Shown here piece by piece: positions 53,480-62,067 of a DNA stretch of 64,000 nt (position 1 is the stretch's first letter; each line of letters begins with the position of its first letter). Under the pieces are notes generated by a model. That model saw only the letters and a list, made by a program, of their open reading frames with translations, did not search any database and was not told where the DNA came from. The stretch comes from Caulobacter sp. 32-67-35 (GTDB lineage: Bacteria > Pseudomonadota > Alphaproteobacteria > Caulobacterales > Caulobacteraceae): the NCBI GenBank assembly GCA_002280875.1, contig NCEV01000001.1:1-64000 (forward strand), read 5' to 3'. A program made the position numbers and the translations under genes.

Positions 53480-54255
53480 ATCAGGCCGCCATAGGCGCCG
53501 CCGTCCAGTTGCAGGTTCTGACCGGTGATATAGCCGGCGCGATCCGAACACAGGAAAGCGCAGGCGTCACCGAGCTCCGAAGGACGTCCGAACCGGCCGG
53601 CGGGGATCGAGCCGACCATCTCGGCGCGGGCCGCGGCCTCGTCGATCTGGCGCGCGCGCGCCAGGGATCGGGTCATCTGCGCCAGTCGATCGGTCTCGAT
53701 CTTCTCGGGCAGGATGCAGTTGACCGTGACGCCGTCGCCCGCGACCTCGCCGGCCAGGGCCTTGCAGAAGGCGGTCAGCCCCGCGCGGGGTCCGGTTGAC
53801 AGGGCCATCGGGAATTTCGGGGTCTTGACCATGGCCGAGGTGATGGCGACCACGCGGCCGAAACCCCTCTGGCGCATGCCGCCGATCACCGTCTGGATCA
53901 GCAGGATCGGCGAGATCATCTTGGCGGCGACGACGTCGCTCCAGGCGGTCTCGGTCCAATCCGCCAATCGGCCGGGCTTGGGACCGCCGCTGTTGCAGAC
54001 CAGGATGTCGGGCTCGGGGCAGGCGGCCAAGGCCGTTGCACGTCCTTCGGCGGTGTCGATGTCGGCGACGAACGTGTGGGGTCGTCGCCCGGTCAGGGCC
54101 TCGATCTCGACGGCGGCTGCCTCCAGGCGCTCGGCGTCCCGGCCGTTGATCCACACCTCGACGCCTTCGCCGCTCAGTGAAATGGCGCAGGCCTTTCCAA
54201 GGCCCGACGACGAGGCGCAGACGAGCGCGCGCCTTCCGGCGATGCCGAAATCCAT
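53476..54255 (-). CDS. SDR-family protein with altered active site
   Basis: The protein has 259 residues. The cofactor motif is CASSSGLG (about 13-20), and Ser140 of the catalytic triad is present in AITSAMV. The expected YxxxK is replaced: the aligned segment ALSTGPRAGLTAF puts Ser153 and Arg157 in place of Tyr and Lys. The C-terminus GYITGQNLQLDGGAY is normal. It may be a non-catalytic or unusual reductase. It is the last gene of a minus-strand run with two ACADs and an enoyl-CoA hydratase. Confidence 0.82.
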   Translation of the reverse strand: MDFGIAGRRALVCASSSGLGKACAISLSGEGVEVWINGRDAERLEAAAVEIEALTGRRPHTFVADIDTAEGRATALAACPEPDILVCNSGGPKPGRLADWTETAWSDVVAAKMISPILLIQTVIGGMRQRGFGRVVAITSAMVKTPKFPMALSTGPRAGLTAFCKALAGEVAGDGVTVNCILPEKIETDRLAQMTRSLARARQIDEAAARAEMVGSIPAGRFGRPSELGDACAFLCSDRAGYITGQNLQLDGGAYGGLI

Positions 54256-54275
54256 GAGCCTGCTCCAGATCGCCC

Positions 54276-55412
54276 TCAGAGCGTGCGGGCGATGATTTCC
54301 TTCATGATCTCGGACGTGCCGGCGTAGATGCGGGCGACGCGCGCATCGACCCAGGCGCGTCCGACATCGTATTCGCTCATATAACCGTAGCCCCCGTGAA
54401 GCTGGAGGAGTTCGTCCAGCAACTGGCCGTGCAACTCGGCGCTGGTCAGCTTGGCCATGGCGGCGGTCTCGGGCGTCAGTTCGCCGTCGAACAGCTTCTG
54501 CAGGCAGTCGTCGATGAAGACGCGCAGCATCTGGCTTCGCGCCTTCACTTCGGCCAGCTTGAACCGGGTGTTCTGGAACTCAAAGAGCGGCTTGCCGAAG
54601 ACGATGCGATCCTTGGTGTAGGCGATGGTCTTGTCGAGCATCGACTCCAGCGAGGCGGCGGCGCGGATTCCGATGATCAGTCGCTCTTTGGCGAGTTCCG
54701 TCATCAAGCAGCCGAAGCCCTTGCTTTCCTCGCCCAGCCGATTTTCGACCGGCACCCGCACGTCGGAGAAGAACAGCTCGGAAGTGTCCTGGCCGCGAAG
54801 GCCGACCTTTTCCAGCTTCTTGCCCTTGTCGAAGCCGGGCGTGCCTTCTTCGACGCAGAACAGGGTGATGTCCTTGGGGTTGGCCTGGCCCTCGACCTTG
54901 GCCGCGACGATGGCGAGCCCCGAATTGATGCCATTGGTGATGAAGGTCTTCTGGCCCGACAGGACATAGTGGTCGCCGTCGCGGACCGCCTTGGTCTTCA
55001 TGCCGCGCAGATCGCTGCCGATCTGGGGCTCGGACATGGCGATCACGGCGATCAGGTCGCCGGTGATCAGGCGCGGCAGCCAGCGGGCCTTCTGTTCATC
55101 GGTTCCGTAATTGACCAGATAGGGCACGGCGATGTCGGAGTGGGTGGTGAAGCCGACGGCCGTGGCGTTCACCCGCGCCAGTTCCTCGATCAGGATGGCG
55201 CTGTGGCCGAAGTCGCCGCCGGAGCCGCCGTATTCCTCGGGCGCGGTGACGCACAGCAGACCCTGCTCGCCAGCGCGCAGCCACAGCGATTTGGGCACGA
55301 TGCCGTCGCGTTCCCACTGAGCGTGGTGAGGGACGATCTCAGTCTCGACGAACCGCCGGACCTGGTCGCGGAACATCTCATGGTCGTCGCGGAAAACCTT
55401 GCGCATCGACAT
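54276..55412 (-). CDS. Acyl-CoA dehydrogenase
   Basis: This 378-residue ACAD has IAMSEPQIGSDLRGMKTKAV, YVLSGQKTFITNG and catalytic Glu243 in LAKERLIIGI, as in long-chain-type ACADs, and ends with IYAGTSEIMKEIIARTL. It introduces a C2-C3 double bond into an acyl-CoA and feeds electrons to ETF. It lies 7 bases after the enoyl-CoA hydratase gene in the same operon, which supports a beta-oxidation cycle. Confidence 0.92.
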   Translation of the reverse strand: MSMRKVFRDDHEMFRDQVRRFVETEIVPHHAQWERDGIVPKSLWLRAGEQGLLCVTAPEEYGGSGGDFGHSAILIEELARVNATAVGFTTHSDIAVPYLVNYGTDEQKARWLPRLITGDLIAVIAMSEPQIGSDLRGMKTKAVRDGDHYVLSGQKTFITNGINSGLAIVAAKVEGQANPKDITLFCVEEGTPGFDKGKKLEKVGLRGQDTSELFFSDVRVPVENRLGEESKGFGCLMTELAKERLIIGIRAAASLESMLDKTIAYTKDRIVFGKPLFEFQNTRFKLAEVKARSQMLRVFIDDCLQKLFDGELTPETAAMAKLTSAELHGQLLDELLQLHGGYGYMSEYDVGRAWVDARVARIYAGTSEIMKEIIARTL

Positions 55413-55419
55413 CGCTTCC

Positions 55420-56220
55420 TTAGCTGTCCGTGTACACGGCGGGGCGTTTCTCGATCATCGCCGCGACCGCTTCGGCGTGGTCCGAGGTGTGGTGGGCCAG
55501 GGCCTGATAGGCCGCCGACAGTTCTAGCAGCGATCCCAGCCGCATATGCTGGCCTTCGCGCAACAGGCGCTTGGTGAGGCGCAGGGCGTGACCGGGGCTG
55601 CTGGCGACCCGATGGGCCAGGGCCATCGCCGTGGTGATCAGGGCGTCTGGCTCCGTCAGCTGGGTCACCAGGGTCCAGTCCAGCGCGGTCTGGGCGTTCA
55701 GGGCGTCGCCGGTCAGGGCCATGTGACTGGCCCGCGGCATGCCGACGATCCGGGGCAACAGCCAAGCCCCGCCGTCGCCGGGAACGATGCCCAGCTTGAC
55801 GAAACTCTCGGCGAAGGTCGCGGTCTGCGACGCGATGCGGATGTCGCACATGCAGGCCAGGTCAAGACCGGCGCCGATCGCGTGTCCGTTGACCGCCGCG
55901 ATGACCGGGGTCTCAAGTTCATAGAGCGCCATCGGAATGCGCTGGATCCCGTCGCGATAGCGATTGCGCAGGCGATAGGGCGAGCCCTCGAAAATGCCGG
56001 TCCGGTCGCGCATCGCCTTGATGTCGCCGCCGGCGCAGAAGGAGGCGCCCGCGCCGGTCAAAACCACGACGCGGACCGAAGGGTCGGCGCGGACCTCCTC
56101 GCAGGCGTCCTCGATCTCGAACATGTCCTCGGGCTTGCTGAAGGCGTTGCGCGCCTCGGGCCGATTGAGGGTCCAGATGGCGACTGGGCCGTCGCGGGAC
56201 TTGAGCAGGAAATCAGTCAT
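55420..56220 (-). CDS. Enoyl-CoA hydratase/isomerase-family protein
   Basis: The 266-residue crotonase-fold protein has the oxyanion segments GASFCAGGDIKAM and NGHAIGAGLDLACMCDIRIA. The two catalytic glutamates of classical hydratases are not conserved: the aligned positions carry Asp120 and Phe140 (in FAESFVKLGIVPGDGG). This argues for an isomerase, hydrolase or lyase rather than a normal hydratase. It overlaps the short ACAD gene by 8 bases. Confidence 0.85.
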   Translation of the reverse strand: MTDFLLKSRDGPVAIWTLNRPEARNAFSKPEDMFEIEDACEEVRADPSVRVVVLTGAGASFCAGGDIKAMRDRTGIFEGSPYRLRNRYRDGIQRIPMALYELETPVIAAVNGHAIGAGLDLACMCDIRIASQTATFAESFVKLGIVPGDGGAWLLPRIVGMPRASHMALTGDALNAQTALDWTLVTQLTEPDALITTAMALAHRVASSPGHALRLTKRLLREGQHMRLGSLLELSAAYQALAHHTSDHAEAVAAMIEKRPAVYTDS

Positions 56221-57232
56221 CGGTCTTGGTCTCCGCGAAGGCGGCGGTCACGAGCGGCCATAGGCCCTCGTCGCCCCGCGCCGCAATGGTGCGTCCTAGC
56301 TGCTCGGCCCAGTAGGCGTCGGACCCGTATTCGGCGCGCCAGGCCCATAGGCGGCGCGTCAGGAAATGCAGGCTGTGTTCGTGGGTGAAGCCGATGGCGC
56401 CGAAGACGGCGTGGGCGATGCTCGCGCCCTTGCCGGCCGCTTCGCCGGATACGGCCTTGGCCGAGGCGGTCGTTAGGGCCTCCGTGTTCGGCGTCGCCAT
56501 CAGGAAGGCGGCCTCCGACGCGGCGACGGCCGCCGCTGCCTGGGTCGCCAGGACCGCGAGCTGTTGTTGGACGGCCTGGAACTTGCCGATGGGACGACCG
56601 AACTGGACGCGTTCGTTGGCGTATTCGGCGCTGATCTCGGTCAGTCGACCGAGCGCCCCGGCCATCTGCGCCGACCGCAGCATGGCGCCGCCGAGCATGA
56701 CTGCGTCCGTGGCCGCCGATGTGGCGGCGTCAGCGACCAGCGATCCTGGAGCCAACGTGATCGTATCGCGCGGTTCGCCGGCGACATTGTTATCGAGGAC
56801 GATCCGCGCTTCGGCCAGGGCGTGGAGCGCGATCCTGCCTGTACGGGTGTCATGAAGCGCCAGCCATTTGGCGTGTCGACCCCAAGGGACCTCCGGCAAG
56901 GGCGCGTCGGCGGTGCCGGCGGCGAAGACGATGGCGCCGCTTTCAGGCGGCTCGAGGCCGGCGGCGGCCAGCAGGCTGTTGGCCAGAATGGCTTCGGGCA
57001 GGGGCGCGGGCGCCGCCGCAGCTCCACAGGCGCGAACGACGACGAAGATGTCGGTCCAACTGGCGCCCGCGCCGCCTAGATCTTCGGGAACGGCGGCCAG
57101 CGGCAGGCCCAGTTCCTCGATCTTGCCCCAGAGATCCGCCGGCCACACGCCGGCTTCCGCCGCGCGAAGTACATCTGGCGTGACGGCGTCGGCCAGCAGC
57201 CGCTCGATGCTTTGCTGAAGCAGGGTTCGCAT
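56213..57232 (-). CDS. Short acyl-CoA dehydrogenase-like subunit
   Basis: The protein has 339 residues, shorter than a normal ACAD. The C-terminal FAD half is recognisable (RVQFGRPIGKFQAVQQQLA and FGAIGFTHEHSLHFLTRRLWAW), but the middle beta domain is reduced and no clear catalytic Glu is seen. It shares one base with the adjacent 383-residue ACAD, which has a complete active site. Such long/short pairs form alpha2-beta2 heteromeric ACADs for bulky ring or steroid side-chain substrates in actinobacteria and proteobacteria. Confidence 0.85.
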   Translation of the reverse strand: MRTLLQQSIERLLADAVTPDVLRAAEAGVWPADLWGKIEELGLPLAAVPEDLGGAGASWTDIFVVVRACGAAAAPAPLPEAILANSLLAAAGLEPPESGAIVFAAGTADAPLPEVPWGRHAKWLALHDTRTGRIALHALAEARIVLDNNVAGEPRDTITLAPGSLVADAATSAATDAVMLGGAMLRSAQMAGALGRLTEISAEYANERVQFGRPIGKFQAVQQQLAVLATQAAAAVAASEAAFLMATPNTEALTTASAKAVSGEAAGKGASIAHAVFGAIGFTHEHSLHFLTRRLWAWRAEYGSDAYWAEQLGRTIAARGDEGLWPLVTAAFAETKTDD

Positions 57233-58383
57233 CAGCGCACTCCCAGTCCGCGCGCGAGGATGCCGCGCAGGATTTCTCGCGTGCCGCCACGCAGGGAGAA
57301 GGACGGAGCCATGCTCTGGACGATCGCCAGCACCCGGCGCGTGGTCGTGGCTTGCGCGCCCGGCGGAAGGGAATCGATCAACCGCATCGCCACCTCGACG
57401 GTCTCCTGTTCATAGCCAGTGCCAAGGTCCTTGACGCAGGAAGCGGCCCAGACCGGGTCCTGGCCTGACGCGAGCTGCGCCGTGACCGAGATCGACATCG
57501 ACCGCAATGAAATCAGCCAGGCGACCAGGCGTCCGATCTCGACGGCCTGTCGCGCGTCTGGCGCCGGTCCCACGGCGCCGACCAGGCAGCGGAACAGGGT
57601 CATGGCGCTGAGGAACCGCTCCGGGCCGCTGCGTTCGAACGCCAGTTCCGACGTCGCCTGGGCCCACCCGTCGCCCTCGACTCCGATCAGGGCGTCGGCG
57701 CCCAAACGGACGTCGTCGAAGGTGACCTCGTTGAAGTGCTCGTGGCCGGACAGGTCCTTGATCGGCCGGATCATCACGCCCGGAAGAGTCAGGTCGACGA
57801 GGATCTGGGACAGGCCCGCATGGCGCTCGCTGGCGGGATCGGTGCGGACCAGGGCGATCATCGCCTGGCACCGGTCGGCGTTGGTGGTCCAGACCTTCCG
57901 GCCATTCAGCAACCACGAGCCATCGGTCTGGCGATCGGCTTTCGTTCGCACCGAGGCCAGGTCGGAGCCGGATCCGGGCTCGCTCATGCCAATGCAGAAA
58001 TACATTTCCCCGGCGCAGATGGCCGGCAGGTAACGCTGCTTTTGCGCCTCCGTACCGTGGCGCAAGAGCAGGGGGGCGCTTTGGCGGTCGGCGATCCAGT
58101 GCGCCGTGACGGGGGCGCCGGCGGCCAGAAGTTCCTCATTGACCACGAACCGTTCGAACGGCGAGGCGTCGTGGCCGCCATACTCTCGGGGAATGCTGAG
58201 GCCTAGCCAGCCTTTCGCGCCTAGGGCGCGGCTGAAATCAGCGTCAAAGCCCATCCAGGACAGAGCGCGCTTCTCCGCCGGATAGGCTGAGCCCCAGTCG
58301 GCGAGGAAGGCGCGAACGTCCGCGCGCAACGGCTCGAGGCCTGGCGGCAGGACAGGCGGGCCGAACTGATCGAGCAAGTTCAC
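57232..58383 (-). CDS. Acyl-CoA dehydrogenase, catalytic partner
   Basis: This 383-residue ACAD has CIGMSEPGSGSDLASVRTKA, WLLNGRKVWTTNADR and FERSGPERFLSAMTLF, where the Glu matches the catalytic base of FadE-type alpha subunits. It ends FSLRGGTREILRGILARGLG. It is the first gene of a minus-strand operon (ACAD, short ACAD, crotonase, ACAD, SDR) and shares one base with the short partner. It is divergent from the 3-hydroxyacyl-CoA dehydrogenase gene. Confidence 0.9.
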   Translation of the reverse strand: MNLLDQFGPPVLPPGLEPLRADVRAFLADWGSAYPAEKRALSWMGFDADFSRALGAKGWLGLSIPREYGGHDASPFERFVVNEELLAAGAPVTAHWIADRQSAPLLLRHGTEAQKQRYLPAICAGEMYFCIGMSEPGSGSDLASVRTKADRQTDGSWLLNGRKVWTTNADRCQAMIALVRTDPASERHAGLSQILVDLTLPGVMIRPIKDLSGHEHFNEVTFDDVRLGADALIGVEGDGWAQATSELAFERSGPERFLSAMTLFRCLVGAVGPAPDARQAVEIGRLVAWLISLRSMSISVTAQLASGQDPVWAASCVKDLGTGYEQETVEVAMRLIDSLPPGAQATTTRRVLAIVQSMAPSFSLRGGTREILRGILARGLGVR

Positions 58384-58442
58384 GAAGCTCCCCGGACGTT
58401 TGAAATTGGCTCTCTTCGGAGCGCCACAATCTATTACAAGCT

Positions 58443-58455
58443 AGAATAACGTTCT
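58443..58455. promoter_or_regulatory. Palindromes in the divergent acad/hbd region
   Basis: AGAATAACGTTCT is an inverted repeat (AGAA/TTCT) followed directly by GTTCTGAAC (58451-58459), in the 256-base gap between the two divergent beta-oxidation operons. It resembles AGAAT/ATTC elements before the second TonB receptor (49778). No gene is seen in the gap. Confidence 0.35.
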
Positions 58456-58639
58456 GAACAGAGAATTTTTGTTTGCCGCGACATCCGGTTTCCCGTTAGG
58501 GTTCTCCAACGATGACGACGGTGAGGCCGTTGCGCACGGGGGAGGACCAGCGTCTGGCGCGGCCCGGCGACGCCGGCAGCCGCCGGCGCATCGGCGCTCA
58601 CGACGACGCGGCGATCCGGTTCAGCAAGAGGATAATGCG

Positions 58640-59530
58640 TTGGCCAAGGTTGCAGTGGTGGGTGCCGGCCTGATGGGTGTGGGGATCGCGCATGCGTTCG
58701 CATCCTCGGGCCACGAGGTGCGCCTGATCGACGTTTCGTCCGAACAGCTGGCCAAGGCGCAAAAGACGATCGCGGGGATTCTCGCCGACGGCGTCCGTCT
58801 GGGAAAGGTCGACGAGGCGGCGGCGGCGGCGGCGCTGGCGGGACTGACGACATCGGAGAGTGTCACCGACGGGGCGGCCGGCGCCGATCTACTGGTCGAG
58901 ACCGTCTCGGAAAGTCTCTCGATCAAGATCGATGTGGTGCGCAAGGCCGAAGCCGTGATGGCCCCGACCAGCCTGATCGCGACCAACACCTCGGCGCTGA
59001 GCGTGACCGAAATCGCGGCCGCCTGCCAGGACCCGACCCGGGTCATCGGGATGCACTTCTTCAATCCGGTCCAGAAGATGAAACTGGTCGAACTGGTGCG
59101 CGGCCTGGCCACGACCGACGCGGCGGTGGCGCTCTGTCGCGACTATGTCGCCCAGCTGGGCAAGACAGCGATCGTCGTCAACGAGACACCCGGCCTGACC
59201 ACCAGCCGAATGTCGGCCATGGCCGGCAACGAGGCGATGTGGATGCTACAGGAAGGCGCCGCGACCGCCGAGGATATCGACACCGCCCTGAGGCTGGGTT
59301 TCAATCACCCGATGGGGCCGCTGGAACTGGGCGACCTGACCGGCTGGGATACCCGGCTTTCGGTTCTGCATTATCTGCACTCTACCCTGGGTGACAAGTT
59401 CAGGCCGTGTCCGCTGATCGTCAAGATGGTCAAGGCGGGGCGATATGGCCGCAAGGTCGGCTGGGGCGTCTACAAGTACGAGAACGGCGCCAAGGTGCCC
59501 GGCTCGGGCCTGCGCGGGAGCCAGCTGTGA
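58640..59530 (+). CDS. 3-hydroxyacyl-CoA dehydrogenase
   Basis: The protein has 296 residues. The NAD domain opens AKVAVVGAGLMGVGIAHAFASSG, followed by VSESLSIKIDVV, the catalytic pattern GMHFFNPVQKMKLVEL and the C-terminal domain TAIVVNETPGLTTSRM...GFNHPMGPLELGDLTG. It oxidises 3-hydroxyacyl-CoA to 3-ketoacyl-CoA. The TTG start at 58640 has AAGAGGA upstream (58626-58632) and gives the family N-terminus; the longer frame to 58469 is Arg-rich and not used. The stop overlaps the thiolase start. Confidence 0.92.
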   Translation: MAKVAVVGAGLMGVGIAHAFASSGHEVRLIDVSSEQLAKAQKTIAGILADGVRLGKVDEAAAAAALAGLTTSESVTDGAAGADLLVETVSESLSIKIDVVRKAEAVMAPTSLIATNTSALSVTEIAAACQDPTRVIGMHFFNPVQKMKLVELVRGLATTDAAVALCRDYVAQLGKTAIVVNETPGLTTSRMSAMAGNEAMWMLQEGAATAEDIDTALRLGFNHPMGPLELGDLTGWDTRLSVLHYLHSTLGDKFRPCPLIVKMVKAGRYGRKVGWGVYKYENGAKVPGSGLRGSQL

Positions 59531-60714
59531 TCCCGGTCTATGTGGTCGCGGCCGTCCGCACGCCGATCGGGCGGTTTCGCGGGGCTCTGGCCGGCGTGCG
59601 CGCCGATCATCTCGGCGCCCATGCGCTGAACGAATTGATCGCCCGCGCCGGCGTGGGCGCCCAGCACATCGACGACGTGATCTTCGGCAACGTGACCCAG
59701 ATCGGTGAGCAGTCGGCCAATATCGCGCGGACCTCGCTGCTCGGCGCTGGATGGCCCGAGGCGATCCCCGCCATGACCGTCGATCGCAAATGCGGTTCGT
59801 CCGAAGCGGCGATCCATATCGGCGTCGCCCAGATCGCGGCGGGCCTGAGCGACCTGGTCGTGGCCGGCGGAGCCGAGTCGATGTCTCGCGTGCCGATGGG
59901 GTCCAACCGGGCTATCCATGGCGAGGCGTTTGGCTGGATGGTCTCCGATCGCCATGATCCAACGTCCCAAGGCGAGGCCGCCGAGCGGATCGCCGACAAA
60001 TACGGCTTCGACCGTGAGGCGCTGGACGACTTCGCCGCCGAGTCCCATCGCCGCGCCGCCGCCGCGACCGATGCGGGCTATTTCCGCGCCGAAACCGTCG
60101 CCGTCCCGGTCGCCGATCTGTGCGAAAAGGGCTGGGAAGGGCCGCGAGACAGTCTGGACGGCGATCAGACCATCCGCCGCGACACGAGCCGCGAGAAACT
60201 GTCGACGCTGAAGACCAGCTTCCGCGAAAACGGTCGCATCACCGCCGGCAACGCCTCACAGATTTCCGACGGCGCGGCGGTCGTGCTGCTGGCCTCCGAG
60301 GCGGCGGTCAAGCGGTTTGGCCTTACCCCGCTGGCGCTCGTTCGCTCGGTCGCCGTCGTCGGGTCCGACCCGACCCTGATGCTGGAAGGCCCGATCGCCG
60401 CCAGCCGCAAGGCCGCCGCCTCCGCCGGTCTGTCGTTCGATGACATCGCCCTGTTCGAGATCAACGAAGCCTTCGCCAGCGTGCCGATGATGTGGATGCA
60501 GGCGACCGGGGTCGGGGCGGACCGGCTGAACGTCAACGGCGGCGCCATCGCCCTGGGGCATCCCTTGGGCGCGACCGGCGCGCGCATCGCGACCAGCCTG
60601 ATCCATGAACTGGCCCGCACCGGGCAAAAATACGGGCTCCAGGCGATCTGTTGCGCGGGCGGTCTGGCGACGGCGACGGTGTACGAAAACCTGAAGCCCG
60701 CGCCGGCGGACTGA
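59527..60714 (+). CDS. Acetyl-CoA acyltransferase (thiolase)
   Basis: The 395-residue thiolase has nucleophilic Cys89 in MTVDRKCGSSEAAIHIG, a NEAFASVP segment, GHPLGATGAR and the second active Cys in CCAGGLAT. It cleaves 3-ketoacyl-CoA with CoA, completing the cycle with the dehydrogenase upstream. The GTG at 59527 gives the canonical start (IPVYVVAAVRTPIGRFRGAL); the reading from 59407 would overlap the upstream gene by 124 bases. Confidence 0.94.
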   Translation: MIPVYVVAAVRTPIGRFRGALAGVRADHLGAHALNELIARAGVGAQHIDDVIFGNVTQIGEQSANIARTSLLGAGWPEAIPAMTVDRKCGSSEAAIHIGVAQIAAGLSDLVVAGGAESMSRVPMGSNRAIHGEAFGWMVSDRHDPTSQGEAAERIADKYGFDREALDDFAAESHRRAAAATDAGYFRAETVAVPVADLCEKGWEGPRDSLDGDQTIRRDTSREKLSTLKTSFRENGRITAGNASQISDGAAVVLLASEAAVKRFGLTPLALVRSVAVVGSDPTLMLEGPIAASRKAAASAGLSFDDIALFEINEAFASVPMMWMQATGVGADRLNVNGGAIALGHPLGATGARIATSLIHELARTGQKYGLQAICCAGGLATATVYENLKPAPAD

Positions 60715-60726
60715 TCGGCGGGAAGG

Positions 60727-61368
60727 ATGACCGCGCCCAGGCTGACCTTCTATTATACGCCGACCACCTGTTCTCTGGCGTCGCATGTCGCCCTGGAGGA
60801 ATCGGGGCTGGCGTTCGAGGCCAGCCGGATCCGGCTTCACGATCCCGAGTCGGTCGAGATCTGGCGGCGGACCAATCCCACCGGCGGCGTTCCGGCCCTG
60901 ATGTCTGATGAGCGTCTGCTCACCGAGAACGTGGCCATCCTGAACTATGTCGCGCATCTGGCGCCGGACGCCGGGCTCCTGCCGGACGACGCATTCGAGC
61001 AAGCCAAGGCGCTGTCGCTGACAGCCTGGTTCGCCAGCACCGTTCACATCACCGGTCGGATGGCGCGAGCGCCCTTCCGCTTCACGTCCGATCGGGCGGC
61101 CCACGAGCCCCTGACCCTCGAAGGGCGTCGCCGCTTCGAGGCCAATCTGCGCAGGGTCGACGGACTGCTCGCCGGCCGCGACTGGCTGGTGGGAGATCGC
61201 TTGTCCGTCGCCGACGCCTACGCCCTGGTGTTCTATGCTTGGGGCGTTGTTGGGGACTATCCCATGGCCGAGTTGAGTCACTATTCCGCCCTGGCGCGTC
61301 GCATGGCCGAACGGCCCGGCGTCCAGCGCGCCATGGCGCGCGAGAAGACGCCACCGTTTCCATCCTGA
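60727..61368 (+). CDS. Glutathione S-transferase-family protein
   Basis: The 213-residue protein has the thioredoxin-like N-domain TFYYTPTTCSLASHVALEESGL with a cis-Pro loop GGVPAL and ENVAILNYV (glutathione-binding Glu-Asn), and an all-helical C-domain with a VGDRLSVADAYALVFYAWG segment. Within a beta-oxidation operon it may isomerise or ring-open an intermediate (compare maleylacetoacetate isomerase, with the FAH gene at 52496) or detoxify. The reaction is unknown. Confidence 0.87.
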   Translation: MTAPRLTFYYTPTTCSLASHVALEESGLAFEASRIRLHDPESVEIWRRTNPTGGVPALMSDERLLTENVAILNYVAHLAPDAGLLPDDAFEQAKALSLTAWFASTVHITGRMARAPFRFTSDRAAHEPLTLEGRRRFEANLRRVDGLLAGRDWLVGDRLSVADAYALVFYAWGVVGDYPMAELSHYSALARRMAERPGVQRAMAREKTPPFPS

Positions 61369-61386
61369 GCAACCAAGAGGCCCGCC

Positions 61387-62055
61387 ATGTCCAATGTCGT
61401 GATCGTCACCGGAGCATCCGGGGCCCTGGGTCGGGCCGTGGTCGCACGACTCAAGGCCGACGGCGTCGTCGTGGCGGCCGTGGACGCCGCGCCAGTTGTC
61501 GAGATCGATGCGGACCTTGTGCTGGCGGGCGTGGATCTGGCGGATGCGACGGCGGTCGGCGGCGCCATCGAGGCCGTGGTTTCCGCTTTGGGGGCGGTGA
61601 ACGGGCTGGCGAACGTCGCCGGCGGGTTCGTCTGGGAGCCTGTCGTGGGGGGGGAAGCGGAAACCTGGGACAGGATGTTCCGGACCAACTTGCTGACGGC
61701 CGCTCTGGCCAGTCGGGCCGCGCTGCCCCATCTGCTGAAGCAGGGCGGGGCCATCGTCAATGTAGGGGCGGTCGGCGCCGTTGATCCAGCCGCGGGCATG
61801 GCGCCCTATGCGGCGTCCAAGGCCGGGGTGATGGCCCTGACGCGCAGCCTCGCGGCCGAACTTCGCGGCAGGGGCGTTCGCGTCAATGCGGTCCTGCCGA
61901 CGATCCTCGACACCCCGACCAACCGCCGAGATATGCCCGACGTTGACCCGGCCGAATGGATTCGTCCGACGGACGCCGCCGACGTGATCGCCTTTCTGTT
62001 GTCGGACGCGTCCGTGGCGGTCAACGGCTCCGGGATCACCCTGGCGGCGTCCTGA
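61387..62055 (+). CDS. Short-chain dehydrogenase/reductase
   Basis: This 222-residue SDR, near the short end of the family, has the NAD motif VTGASGALG (about 7-15), NVAGG, Ser/Val-rich VNVGAVGAVDP in place of the usual catalytic Ser region, and YAASK. The usual Ser is not obvious (VNVGA). It ends with SDASVAVNGSGITLAA. It is the last gene of the plus-strand beta-oxidation run and converges on the EamA transporter gene. Confidence 0.87.
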   Translation: MSNVVIVTGASGALGRAVVARLKADGVVVAAVDAAPVVEIDADLVLAGVDLADATAVGGAIEAVVSALGAVNGLANVAGGFVWEPVVGGEAETWDRMFRTNLLTAALASRAALPHLLKQGGAIVNVGAVGAVDPAAGMAPYAASKAGVMALTRSLAAELRGRGVRVNAVLPTILDTPTNRRDMPDVDPAEWIRPTDAADVIAFLLSDASVAVNGSGITLAAS

Positions 62056-62067
62056 TCCTTTCGGCGC

